DNA of 64,000 bases from Hordeum vulgare subsp. vulgare (GCF_904849725.1 NC_058520.1:399851993-399915992); one strand, 5' to 3'. Shown: positions 1-11,471, numbered from the stretch's first letter. Program-made: numbers and translations. The notes: generated from the letters alone by a model not told the origin.

Positions 1-368
1 CACCTTAGCACCGGTCGACCAACATATCAAATTATCAAAGTAGCGAATGAAATCAACTCAACATAATGAACATGACTAGATAGAAATTCCCATGTGTCCT
101 CGGGAGCGCTTGCTTTACATAAGAGTACTTTCAGGCTTGTCTTTGCTAAAAAAAAGGGTTGGCTACCTTGCTGCACCTTTGCTCCTATTTTTACTTGTCA
201 CTTGTTATGAATTATCTTGCTACAAAACTATGTATCACTGTTACTTACAGCACTTGCGGAGAATACCTTGCTGAAAACCGCTCGTCATTTCCTTCCGCTC
301 CTCGTTGGGTTTGACACCCTTACTTATCGAAAGGACTATGATTGATCCCCCATACTTATGGGTCATCA
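1..368 (+). mobile_element. 3' end of a Gypsy LTR, family L1, cut by the window edge
   Basis: This stretch aligns with the right-hand part of the complete solo LTR at 36134-37657. Both carry CCCATGTGTCCTCGGGAGCG and both end GGGTCATCA. The LTR end is placed at 368 because the sequence after it matches nothing next to the other copy and reads instead as the gag-like frame of host element H0. The 5' part lies outside the window, so a solo LTR and the 3' LTR of a full element cannot be told apart. The expected right-hand TSD is GTATC (369-373). Confidence 0.85.
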
Positions 369-869
369 GTATCCACCATGTAGAAATCATAGTTGGATGT
401 TGCAATCCACTTGCCAGTGTTTACCAGGGGCGAAGTGTGTCCTGTGCAGCCATCGACATCTTCATCTTTGTTCGTGGCCTCATCGTAGTCGCGCACATCG
501 GTTAAGTCGTCGATCGTGGTGACTAGGTTGGATGTGGGTGGGATGTAAATTTCTTGTTCATCGGATTTAAGCATGATCTAATCATAAACCAAAGTCTTAC
601 CATCCAAGATGGAGATGCTCTAGATACGATCGAGCATCCCGTTCATTTGAGAAAGTTCTTAGGGCTTCATTGCGTGTATAAACGGGGCTGATTTGCAACG
701 TGGCCGGTGTATAGCCTGGCGTATTTCCGATGTCGAGGTGATCCAGGGGTGATTCTAGGCCCTGCATCGGGGTTGGCTCGAGATTCAACGCCGCTTGAGA
801 GATAGGGGTTGAGCCCGAGTCCGTGACGGGGTTCGAGGGGAGATCGCCCGAGGTTGCAACCTCGGGGTT
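369..869 (-). pseudogene. Gag-like frame of host Gypsy element H0, distal part
   Basis: Read on the minus strand, two overlapping frames (about 788-597 and 574-356) give acidic, proline/threonine-rich protein with no domain I can name with certainty. The style (IYIPPTSNL..., then ...YMVDT) recalls the N-terminal gag region of Triticeae Gypsy elements; that is inference. The frame is cut on the right by element Y. Across Y it joins the minus-strand frame at 9885-10076 in phase (residues QNP, then EVATSG), which shows that Y split a once continuous frame. The frame is disrupted near 590. The LTR of the same element is at 11629-11959 and 35124-35370. Confidence 0.55.
847..866. repeat. 20-bp perfect palindrome beside the Y insertion
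   Basis: CCCGAGGTTGCAACCTCGGG equals its own reverse complement. It belongs to the H0 host frame and ends 3 bp before the T that opens element Y at 870; its last two bases overlap the GGGTT duplication. The sequence could form a cruciform at the insertion site, but this may be chance. Confidence 0.8.
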
Positions 870-2324
870 TGATACGTATACAATTTATCTATAATTGTTG
901 ATTGTTCCATGCTATTATATTATCTGTTTTGGATGTTTTATATGTATTAATATGTTGTTTTATATTGTTTTTGGGACTAACCTATTAATCTAGAGCCTAG
1001 TGCCAGTTTCCGTTTTTTCCATATTTTTTAGTATTGCAGATAAGGAATAATTGAACGGAGTCCAAACGAAATAAAATCTCCGGAATGATTTTTCTTGGAC
1101 TAGAAGAAACCCAGAAGACTTGGAGTAAGGGGTCGGACACCTGTCGGGAGGCCACAAGCCTGCAGGGCGCGCCCTAGTGGGGGCCTGGCTTGTGGGTCCC
1201 CTAGAGGTCTCCTAACCCTATTCTTCAGCCTATAAATTCCCAAATACTGCCCCATCGCTAAAAAGAGCCACACAATACTTTTCCGCCACCGAGAGCCTCT
1301 GTTCCCGTGAGATCCAATCTAGGAGTCTTTTCCAGTAATCCGTCGGAGAGGGAATTGGTCACGGAGGGCATCTACATCAACTCCATTGCCCCTCCGATGA
1401 TGCGTGAGTAGTTCACCACGGACTTACGGGTCCATAGCTAGTAGCTAGATAGCTTCTTCTCTCTCTTTGATCTTCAATACCATGTTCTTCATGACCTTCA
1501 TGGAGATCTATCCGATGTAATACTCTTTTGCAGTGTGTTTGTCGAGATCCGATGAATTGTGAGTTTATGTTAAGATTATCTATGAATTTTATTTGAATCT
1601 CTTCTGAATTCTTATATGCATGATTTCATATCTTAGAAAGTCTCTTCGAGTTATTGGTTTGGTTTGGCCAACTAGAGTGGTAATTCTTGCAATGGGGGGA
1701 GTGCTTAGTTTTGGGTTTAATCTTGCGGTGTCCTCACCGAGTGACATAGTAGGGGTAGCGAGGCATGCATTGCATTGTTGCCATCGAGGATAAAAAGATG
1801 GGGTTTTCATCATATTGCTTGAGTTTATCCCTCTACATCATGTCATCTTACTTAATGTGTTACTCTGTTCTTCATGAACCTGATACTCTAGATGCAGGCA
1901 CGAGTCGGTCGATGTGTGGAGTAATAGTAGTAGATGCAGAATCGTTTCAGTCTATTTGACACGGACATGATGCCTATATGCATAATCATTGCCTTGGATA
2001 TCTTCATAATTATTCGCTTTTCTGTCAATTGCTCGACAGTAATTTGTTCACCCACCGTATTATTTTCCTTTATGAGAGAAGCCTCTAGTGAAACCTATGG
2101 CCCCGGGTCAATTTTTCCTATTATACTTTCAGATCTATAAACCAAAAATACCAAAAATATATAGCTGCAATTTATTTACTTTTGTTTCCGTGATCTTTTA
2201 TATCTATCTCTATCAGATCTCATCCTTGCAAATAACTCTGAAGGGATTGACAACCCCTTTTTAGCATTGGGTGCAAGTATTTGATTGTTTGTGCACGTAC
2301 CACAATTGGGGCCTTGCTTGTTCC
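870..2324 (+). mobile_element. Truncated 5' LTR of element Y
   Basis: It begins TGATACG and runs parallel to the 3' LTR at 8383-9879, sharing the CTATTATATTATCTGTTTTG block and the GGTCGATGTGTGGAGTAATAG block. It stops at ...CTTGTTCC (2324), where the 3' LTR continues for about 120 bp more. The break coincides exactly with the terminal TGCTAC of the inverted LTR, as expected for integrase joining an LTR end into this LTR. Confidence 0.8.
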
Positions 2325-3871
2325 TGCTACATCTTGAGCTTGCGTTGGTTTTCCCGTGAAGAGAAAAGGGTGATGCAACAAAGTAGATAAGTATTACCCT
2401 CAGTTTGTTGAGAACCAATGTATCAATTGAGTAGGAGGAACAAGCAAGGACCCAATCGTAGTACCTACACAAACAATCAAACACTTGCACCCAACGCTAT
2501 AGAGGGGTTGTCAATCCCTTCAGAGTTATTTGCAATGATGAGATCTGATAGATATAAAAGATTGCAGAAAATAATATGGTATTTTTGGTTTATAGATCTC
2601 GAAGTATAATATGGAAAATAGACCCGGGAGCCATAGGTTTCACTAGAGGCTTCTCACATAAAGGAAAATAATATGGTGGGTCAACAAATTACTATCGACC
2701 AATTAATAGAAAAGAGGATAATTATGAAGATATCCAAGGCAATGATTATGCATATAAGCATCACGTCTGTGTCAAGTAGACCGAAACAATTCTGCATCTA
2801 CAACTATTACTCCACACATCGACCGAATCATGCCGGCATCTAGAGTATTAAGTTCATGAAGAACAGAGTAACGCATTATGTAAGATGCCATGACATAGAG
2901 GGATAAACTCAAGCAATATGATGAAAACCCCATCTTTTTATCCTCGATGGTAACAATACAATACGTGCCTCGCTACCCCTACTTTGTCACTGGGTGAGGA
3001 CACCACAAGATTGAACCCAAAACTAAGCACTTCTCCCATTGGAAGAATTACCAATCTAGTTGGCCAAACCAAACCAGTAATTCGAAGAGACTTGCAAATA
3101 TATGAATTCATGCATATAAGAATTCAGAAGAGACTCAAATAATATTCATCGATAATCTAAGCATAAAGTCACAATTCATCGGATCTCGACAAACAAACCA
3201 CAAAAGACTATTACATCAAATAGATCTCCATGAAGATCATGAAGAACATCTTATTGAAGATCAAAGAGAGAGAAGAAGACATCTAGCTACTAGTTATGGA
3301 CCCGTAGGTCTGTGGTGAACTACTCACACATCATCAAAGGGGCAATGGAGTTGATGTAGATGCCCTCCGTAATCAATTCCCTCTCCGGCAGAATACCGGA
3401 AAAGGCTCCCAGATTGGATCTCACAGGAACATAGGATCCCAGCGGCGGAAAAGTATTTTCAGGGATCTTTTTGGTGATACGGGAATATTTGGGAATTTAT
3501 AGGCCAAAGAATAGTGTTAGGAGACCTGCAGGGAGCCCACAAGCCAGGGGCACGGCCAACCCCCTAGGGCGCACCCTCCAGGCTTGTGGCCTCCCGACAG
3601 ATGCCATGTCCCCTACTCCAAGTCTGTTGGGTGTCTTCTGGTCCAAGAAAAATATTTCCGGAGATTTTGTTCCGTTTGGACTCTGTTTTATATTCCTTAT
3701 CTGCAATACTCAAAAACGTGGAAAAAAACAGAAACTGGCACTAGGCACTAGATTAATAGGTTAGTCCCAAAAATAATCTAAAGCAGCATATTAATGCATA
3801 TAAAACATCCAAAACAGATAATATAATAGCATGGAATAATAAAAAGTTATAGATACATTGGAGACGTATCA
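2325..3871 (-). mobile_element. Inverted, complete LTR inside element Y
   Basis: The reverse complement runs from TGATACGTCTCC (ending at 3871) to ...GTAGCA (at 2325) and matches both direct LTRs of Y. With 870-2324 it forms an inverted repeat of about 1.45 kb arms. It is followed at 3872 by reverse-complemented 3' UTR of the same family (AGCTTAATTCCTGC...), so it is the 3' LTR of a minus-oriented copy. Length is 1547 bp against 1497 bp for the 3' LTR of Y. Confidence 0.8.
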
Positions 3872-4025
3872 ACATCCCCAAGCTTAATTCCTGCTCGTTC
3901 TTGAGTAAGTAAATGATAAAAACAGAATTTTTGATGTGGAATGCTACCTAACATATTTATCCGCGTAATATTCTCTATTGTGGCATGAATATTCAGATCC
4001 ATGCCAAAATTTTAAATTGAAAGAT
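3872..4025 (-). mobile_element. Inverted fragment of Athila-like 3' UTR
   Basis: The reverse complement of this piece corresponds to about 8230-8382, the last part of the 3' UTR of Y including the polypurine tract. It stops near 4010-4025. There a short duplication (GTGTGATATGC at 4026-4036 and again near 4051) marks the joint with forward gag sequence, which points to a microhomology-mediated junction. Confidence 0.7.
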
Positions 4026-4047
4026 GTGTGATATGCTACCTAACATA

Positions 4048-5932
4048 TTTATAAGTTGTGTGATATGCAAAAGAAGAAAGATGTGGATAATGAAATTGTT
4101 AAATTGAAGTTATTTCCTTTCTCACTATGAGATCGTGCCAAAACATGGTTTACATCTTTACCTAAAAATAGTATTGATTCATGGAATAAGTGTAAATATG
4201 CTTTTATTTCCAAGTATTTTCCGCCCGCTAAGATTGTCTCCCTTAGGAATGATATAATGAATTTTAAGCAACTTGATCATGAGCATGTTGCACAATCTTG
4301 GCAGAGGATGAAACTAATGAATAGGAATTGCCCAATGCATGGTTTGAGTTTATGGATGATTATACAATTTTTTTATGCGGGATTGAATTTTCCTTCTAGA
4401 AATCTTTTAGATTGCACCACGGGGTTACCTTATGGAAATCACATTAGGAGAAGCCACTAAACTCCTAATAATATTATGGCAAATTACTCTCAATGGCATA
4501 CCGAAAGATCTCCTACTAGTAAAAAAGTGCATTCTATTGAAGAAAAAAATACTTTGATTGAAAAGATGGATGAATTGATTAAATTGTTTGCTAGTAAGAG
4601 TGCTCATATTTACCCCAATGATATGCCTTTGTCTTCTTTGATTGGAAATAATAATGAATCTATGGATGTGAATTTTGTTGGCAGGAACAATTTTGGTAAT
4701 AACGTGTATAGAGGTAAATTCCATCCTATGTCGTTTCCTAGTAATTCCTCTAACAATTATGGTAATTCCTACAACAATTCTTATGGAAATTATAATAAGA
4801 TTCCCTTTGATCTTGAGAATAATATTAAATAATTCATTAGCTTGCAAAAAGGTTTCAATGCTATGATTTAAGAAAACTTGCTCAAGATTGATGATTTGGC
4901 TAGGAACGTTGATAGAATTTCTCTTGAGACTGATTCTTTGAAAATTATATCTATTCCACACAAGCATGATATTAATGAGTCTTTAAAAGCTATGAGAATT
5001 TCTATTGATGAGTGTAAGGAAAGAACCGCTAGAATACGTGTTAAGCGTGAATGGCTTGAAAAGGTGTTTTCTCGTGATAATAATGATGAAGATCTTAAAG
5101 TGATTGATGTGACACCTATTGAATATTTCTTTTCTAGTATAAGTCTTGAAAAATATGGGAATGGATATGGATCAACTTTAGTTAAAAGGCGTTCCACTGA
5201 TTTGGAGTTTATAGATCTTAATGATAAGATTGGTAAAAGTGGGATGGAAGAGGTCAAAACTTTAAATAGCAATGAGGCCACTCTTTTGGATTTCAAGGAA
5301 TTTAATTATGATAGTTTCTCTTTGATTGATTATGTTTCCTTGTTGCAATCCATGTTGAATTCTCTGCACGCTTATAATCAAATTAAAGCTTTTACTAAAC
5401 ATATTGTGGATGCTATGATGAAATCTTTTGAAGAAAAACTTGAGTTGAAAGTTTCTATACATAGAAAGCTTAATGATGAGTGGGAACCTACTATTAAGAT
5501 TAAAATTAAAGAGTGTGAGTGCCACGCTTTGTGTGATTTGGGTGCTAGCGTTTCCAGGATTCCAAAAAATTTATGTGATGAGCTAGGATTCCGTGAATTT
5601 GATGATTGCTCTTTAAATTTGCATCTAGCGGATTCTACAATTAAGAAACCTACGGGAGGATTAATGATGTTCTTATTGTTGCAAATAGGAATTATGTGCC
5701 CATACATTTCATTGTTCTTGATATAGATTGCAATCCTACATGTCCTATTATTCTTGATAGACCTTACCTTAGAACAATTGGTGCAATTATTGATATGAAA
5801 GAACGAAATTTTGGATTCCAATTTCCATTAAGGAAAGGCATGGAGAAATTTCCTAGAAATGAAATAATATTACCTTATGAATCTATTATGACACCTACTT
5901 ATGGATTGCATACCAAGGATGACAATACCTAG
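4048..5932 (+). pseudogene. Athila-type gag-protease of element Y, degraded
   Basis: The protein order is capsid-like gag (about 4048-4800), a lysine/glutamate-rich linker (4878-5450) and a retropepsin-like protease (about 5515-5850). The protease shows ALCDLGAS (the D-x-G-A-S active-site variant of Athila) and a later ILDRPYL matching the family's LGRPF-type motif. It aligns along its length with the minus-strand gag-protease of element C. Lesions seen: a TGA near 4128, a frameshift near 4440, stops at about 4830 and 4868, and a one-base frameshift near 5660 inside the protease. The first part of capsid is missing at the inverted junction. The final TAG is 5930-5932. No pol domains follow, as in non-autonomous Athila relatives. 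Confidence 0.8.
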
Positions 5933-5946
5933 ATCTTTTGCATTAT

Positions 5947-5994
5947 GCCTAGCTAGGGGCGTTAAATAATAGCGCTTGTTGGGAGGCAACCCAA
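5947..5994 (+). promoter_or_regulatory. Conserved post-ORF hairpin block, copy in Y
   Basis: The block begins GCCTAGCTAGGGGCG and ends TTGTTGGGAGGCAACCCAA, so it can fold as a TTGGG/CCCAA stem with an AGGCAA loop. It lies 15 bp after the gag-protease stop. Near-identical blocks follow the ORFs of B1 (18781-18828), B3 (58319-58366) and C (41721-41764, minus), although the ORF of family B is unrelated. The role is unknown. Confidence 0.75.
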
Positions 5995-8382
5995 TTTTAT
6001 TTTTATGCTTTTCTTTATGCTTATGTTTTTTAATGCTGCAAACATTATTACCTCTGTAATAATTGTGTTTATTGTTTTAATTAGTGTTTTAGCCAAGTAA
6101 GACCTTTGGGATGGTTTACTGTGTTTGCAAGTTTATTTTGCTGAAAAACAGAAACTTTTGCCCTCAGTACAGGAATTTTGTAAATTCACTGGAATGTGAT
6201 TTTGATCTGAATAATTTACACAAGATTTATTTAAAAATTCTCAGATTTTCCAAATTTTTAAGAACTTTTGGAGTTACATAATTATTCTAAGTAAACAGAT
6301 TGCTACAGGCTATTTTGTTTTTGACAGATTATGTTTTCTTTGTGTTGTTTGCTTATTTTGATGAATCTACGGGTTGTATCAGGGGGTATGAACCATGGAG
6401 AAGTTGCAAAATAGTCAATATTGCATCAATATAAATAAAGAATGAGTTCACAACAGTACCTAAATTTGTGATTTATTTTTCTTATACTAACGGATCTCAT
6501 GAGTCTTCTGTTAAGTTTTGTGTTGTGAAGTTTTCAAGTTTTGGGTAAAGATTTGATGGACTATGGAATAAGGAGTGGCAAGAGCCTAAGCTTCGGGGTG
6601 CCCAAGGCACCCCAAGACATATTCAAGGATACCAAAGAGCCTAAGCTTTGGGATGCCCCGAAAGGCATCCCCTCTTTCGTCTTCAATCCATGAGTAAATT
6701 TACTTGAGGCTATATTTTTATTCACCACATGATATGTGTTTTTCTCGGAGTGTCTTGTATTATATGAGTCTTTACTTTTTAGTTTTACACAATCATCCTT
6801 GATGCACACATCCTTTGAGAGCGACACGCTAAATCGTGAATTTATTAGAATACCCTTTGTGCTTCACTTATATCTTTTGAGCTATGCAATGTTGCTCTAG
6901 TGCTTCACTTATATCTTTTAGAGAACGGCAGTCTTGTGTTTTATTGAAATTATTAAACTCTCGTAACTCACTTATATTATTTTGATAGTTATTTAAAGAG
7001 CGTGGTAACTGGTTTAGGTAAGGAATTTAGTCCTAATATAATGAGCATCCAAGAGGGATATAGTAAAAACTTCCATATTAAGTGCATTGAATATGATGAG
7101 AAGTTGGATTCCTTGCAAATAATTTTGAGATATGAAGATGGTAATATGAGAGTCATGCTAGTAAGTAATTGTGAATTAGAATAAATACTTGTGTTAAAGT
7201 TTGTGATTCCAGTAGCATGCATGTATGGTGAAGATTTATGTGATGAACTCAGAGCATGATTTGTTTAATGATTGTCAACCTTTGTGTGGAGGTCGGGATC
7301 GCGCGATGGTTAATTCCTACCAACTCTTCCCCTATGAGCATGCGTCTAATACTTTTTTTTGATAACTAATAGGCTTTTGCAATAAGTATGTGAGTTCTTT
7401 ATGACTAATGTTGAGTTCATGGATTATACGCACTCTCACCCTTCCACCTTTGCTAGCCTCTCTAGTACCGCGCAATTTTCGTCGGTACATTAAACCCACC
7501 TTCCTCAAAATAGCCAGCATATATTTTCCTCATAACAACCACCATATCAACGTATTATAGCATTTACATAGCCATTCCAAAATATATTGCCATGCAACAC
7601 AACCGTCCCGTTTTTATGACACGCACCATCACTTCCATATTGCTTATAGAGTCATATTTTGTTCTAGATATTAAGTTGTAATCTTCGAGTTGTAAGTAAA
7701 TAAAAGTGTGATGGTTTGCTTTATTTGAGAATTGTCCCATGTGAGAAAAGGATGATGGAAGCTATGATTCCCTCACAAGTTGGGACGAGTCTCCAGACTT
7801 TACAAAAAATAAAAGAGGCCAGCGAAGCCCATAAAAAAATAAAAGAGGCCAAAGAAGCCCACCAAGAAAAGAAAAAAATGAGAGAAAGAGAGAAGGGCAT
7901 ACCCATAGCCCGTTGATATGCCTAGTTGATGTGAGACTATCTTATCCTTTTTTTGCAACCTCCACCATACTCTATTCCACCTATAGTGCTATATCCATGG
8001 CTCACGCTGGTGTCGCGTGAGAGTTGAAAAGGTTTGAGAACATAAAAAGTGTGAAAAAATTGCTTGATATTCATCGTGGTTGTGCATGAGCTAGATACTT
8101 TGTGTGGTGAAGATGGAGCATAGCAAGACCATATGATTTCGTAGGGATAAGTTTCTAAGACCATGATATTTTGAAAGGAAGCAATTGCCTTATTAGTATG
8201 CTTGAAGTATTACTGTTTCTATGTCAATATTAGACATTTGTTTTGAATCTTATGGATATGAATATTCATGCCACAATAGATAATATTACATGGATAAATA
8301 TGTTAGGTAGCATTCCACATCAAAAATTCTGTTTTTATCATTTACCTACTCAAGGACGAGCAGGAATTAAGCTTGGGGGTGC
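5995..8382 (+). other. Long non-coding 3' region of element Y with polypurine tract
   Basis: About 2.4 kb without a credible gene. Recognisable parts are: AAGCTT-GGG-ATGCC-like repeats (6587-6670); two copies of CTTCACTTATATCTTTT 41 bp apart (6862 and 6903); a GGTCGGGATCGCGCGATGG block near 7291 shared with B1 and B3; a purine-rich AAAAGAGGCC repeat (7804-7896); and the polypurine tract AATTAAGCTTGGGGGTGC ending at 8382, directly before the 3' LTR. The small ORF at 7002-7184 has no support beyond length. Confidence 0.7.
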
Positions 8383-9879
8383 TGATACGTCTCCAATGTA
8401 TCTATAATTTTTTATTGTTCCATGCTATTATAATATCTGTTTTGGATGTTTTATATGCATTAATATGTTGTTTTATATTGTTTTTGGGACTAACCTATTA
8501 ATCTAGAGCCTAGTGCCAGTTTTTGTTTTTTCCATGTTTTTGAGTATTGCAGATAAGGAATATTAAACAGAACCCAAACGGAATAAAATCTCTGGAATGA
8601 TTTTTCTTAGACCAGAAAAAACCGAGAAGACTTGGAGTAGTGGGTAGGACACCTGTCGGGAGGCTACAAGCCTTCAGGTCTCCCAACCCTATTCTTCGGC
8701 CTATAAATTCCCAAATATTCCCCCATCGCTAAAAATAGCCATGAAAATACTTTTCCGCTGTCGATACCCTCTATTCCCGTGAGACCCAGTCTGCGAGCCT
8801 TTTCTGGTAATCTGTCAGAGAGTGAATTGATCACGGAGGGCATCTACATCAAGTCCATTGCCCCTCCGATGATGCGTGAGTAGTTCACCACAGACCTACG
8901 GGTCCATAGCTAGTAGCTAGATGGCTTCTTCTCTCTCTTTGATCTTCAATACCATGTTCTTCATGATCTACATGGAGATCTATCCGATGTAATACTCTTT
9001 TGCGGTGTCTTTGTCGAGATCTGATGAATTGTGAGTTTATGGAATCTCTTATGAATTCTTATATGCATGATTTCATATCTTAGCAAGTCTCTTCGAGTTA
9101 TTGGTTTGGTTTGGCCAACTAGATTGGTAATTCTTGCAATGGAGGAAGTGCTTAGTTTTGGGTTCAATCTTGCGGTGCCCTCACCCAATGACATAGTAGG
9201 GGTAGTGAGGCACGTATTGTATTGTTCCCATCGAGGATAAAAATATGGGGTTTCATCATATTTCTTGAGTTTATCCCTCTACATCATGTCATCTTACTTA
9301 ATGTGTTACTTTGTTCTTCATGAAATTAATACTCTAGATGCAGGCACGAGCCGGTCGATGTGTGGAGTAATAGTGGTAGATGCAGAATCGTTTTAGTCTA
9401 CTTGACATCGTGATGCCTATATGCATAATCATTGCATTAGATATCTTCATAATTGTTCGCTTTTCTATCAATTGCTCGACAGTAATTTGTTCACCCACCG
9501 TATTATTTTCCTTTATTAGAGAAGCCTCTAGTGAAACCTATGGCACCCGGGTCTATTTTCCATATTATACTTTCAGATCTATAAACCAAAAATACCCAAA
9601 ATATCTTGCTGCAATTTATTTACTTTTGTTACCGTAATCTTTTATATCTATCTCTATCAGATCTCATCCTTGCAAATAACTCTGAAGGGATTGACAACCC
9701 TTTTTAGCATTGGGTGCAAGTATTTGATTATTTGTGTAGGTACTACGATAGGGGCCTTGCTTGTTCCTCCTACTCGATTGATACCTTGGTTCTCCACAAA
9801 CTGAGGAATATGCTTATCTACTTTTCTACATCACCCTTTCCTCTTCAAGGGAAAACCGACGCAAGATCAAGAAGTAGCA
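8383..9879 (+). mobile_element. 3' LTR of element Y
   Basis: It opens TGATACGTCTCCAATG right after the polypurine tract and ends ...GAAGTAGCA, followed by the GGGTT duplication. Length is 1497 bp. It carries the usual features of this LTR group: the TGGGACTAACCTATTAATC block early, a CCTATAAATTCCC TATA-like site near 8700, and a GGATTGACAACCC block near 9687. Confidence 0.85.
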
Positions 9880-9884
9880 GGGTT

Positions 9885-10076
9885 CTGTGGCAGCATCTGC
9901 GTTTCTGTCAACGCTGTCAGGAGAGAACGGCTCCAGAGTCGATCCTCTCGTGTTGAATAGCCCCTCGACCCGGTCGGGTATCCAAACTGACAAGACGAGT
10001 TCTCTACGGGAATCCATGGTGTATTCCAACCCTCCAAAGGTGAAAATCTAATCCGGGGCATAGTTGTCGATGGAGG
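9885..10076 (-). pseudogene. Gag-like frame of H0, middle part
   Basis: On the minus strand this reads as a continuous frame (…PRIRFSPLEGW… to …MLPQNP) that joins, across element Y, with the frame at 864-597 in the same phase. On its right it is interrupted by the solo LTR at 10077-11466. The protein is rich in serine, proline and arginine. I do not recognise a domain; gag identity is inferred from its position between the H0 LTR and the 369-869 segment. Confidence 0.5.
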
Positions 10077-11466
10077 TGATAGCCCACAAGTATAGGGGAT
10101 CGCGACAGTCTTCATGGGTAGTATTTTACCATAATTTATTGATTCAACACAAGGGGAGCCAAAGAATATTTATTGGCCATAACAATTGAGTTGTCAATTC
10201 AACCCCACCTAGGATATCTCTCTGCAACAAGGATTTAGTAGCACAACAAATGATAGTGAAAACAGTAGCAGTGATAGCAGCAATTTTGGTAGTAGTAACG
10301 GTAGTAACAGTAGCAGCAACAATAGTAACTTAGCAAGATTCATTATATGTAAAATGTAGGCACGTGGATCAGTGATGGATAATTATTTAGATGACATTGA
10401 TCATGTAACAGTTACAAGCTAGGGCGACACACAACTAGCTCCAATTTATCAATTTAATGTAGGCATGTATTTCCTATATAGTCATACGTGCTTGCGATAA
10501 GAACTTGCATGCCATCTTTTGTCCTACCCTCCCGTGGCAGCGAGGTCCTATTGGAAACTAAGGGATATTAAGGCCTCCTTTTAATAGAGAACCGGAACAA
10601 AGCATTAACACATAGTGAATGCATGAACTCCTCAAACTACAGCAATCACCGGAAAGAATCCCAATTATTGTCACCTTGGGGTATGTGGATCAAGACACGT
10701 AATAGGTAGCTACAACTTGCAAGATAGGATCCAAATCACTCTCATATTCATGAAAAAATAATAGGTTCAGATCTGAAATCATGGCACTCGGGCACTAGTG
10801 ACAAGCATTAAGCCTAGCAAAGTCATAGTAACATCAATCTCAGAACATAGTGGACACTAGGGATCAAGCCCAATCAAACTTAACTCGATTACATGATCAA
10901 TCTCATCCAATCCCACCATTGTCTAGCAAGTCTACAAAGGAATTACTCACTACCGGTGGTGAGCATCATAGTGTTGTTGATGAATAAGGGTTGGTGATGA
11001 CAACGGCGACGAATCCCCCTCTTCGGAGCCCCAAACGGGATCTAGATCAGCCCTCCGGAGGAAGAACGGGAGGTGGTGGTGGCTCCGTCTCGTGAGACAC
11101 AATGAGAACTTCTCTCTAATTTTTTTCTCCGAAGATGTGATTTTATAGGACTGGAATTAGGGTCGGAGGAGCCACGTGGGCCCCACAAGCTATCACGACA
11201 CGGCCACGGGGTGCCCTGTTAGCTTGTGGCCCCCTGGCAGCACTTCTCTAGTAGGTCTTCACTCCATAAATCCTTATAAATGCCAAAAATAATTCACAAA
11301 AAGTTCCTTTCGATTCTGAGAACTTTTATTTTTGCACAAAAATAACACGAAGGTAGTTCTGCTGAAAACAACGTTAGTCCAGGTTAGTCTCACTCAAATC
11401 ATGCAAATTAGAGTTCCAAACCAGAGAAAAAGTGTTTGGAAAAGTAGATACGTTGGAGACATATCA
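10077..11466 (-). mobile_element. Solo LTR of an Athila-like element (family A2)
   Basis: The piece begins TGATAGCCCACAAG and ends GTTGGAGACATATCA. Read on the minus strand it opens TGATATGTCTCC and closes GGGCTATCA. Perfect 5-bp duplications GGAGG flank it (10072-10076, 11467-11471), so it is a complete 1390-bp insertion with one LTR and no internal region, as left by recombination between two LTRs. Short trinucleotide-like runs (GTAGTAACGGTAGTAACAG) occur near 10290. The related older LTR at 48981-49830 shares the part from about 10970 on. Confidence 0.88.
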
Positions 11467-11471
11467 GGAGG

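Larger units (their letters stand above)
870..9879 (+). mobile_element. Element Y: rearranged Athila-like Gypsy element
   Basis: Both borders are set by a 5-bp duplication, GGGTT at 865-869 and 9880-9884. The left LTR opens TGATACG and the right LTR ends TAGCA. The order inside is: truncated 5' LTR (870-2324), complete inverted LTR (2325-3871), short inverted 3' UTR piece (3872 to about 4025), gag-protease pseudogene (4048-5932), 3' UTR (to 8382) and 3' LTR (8383-9879). The primer binding site, leader and start of gag are missing. No reverse transcriptase, RNase H or integrase is visible. The outer ends belong to one insertion, so the inversion arose inside it, either by a nested insertion plus deletion or by an aberrant replication product. 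Confidence 0.85.

Noticed and set aside
92..274. Small frames in the LTR end at 1-368
   Set aside because: They belong to LTR sequence shared with 36134-37657, where the frames are not kept.
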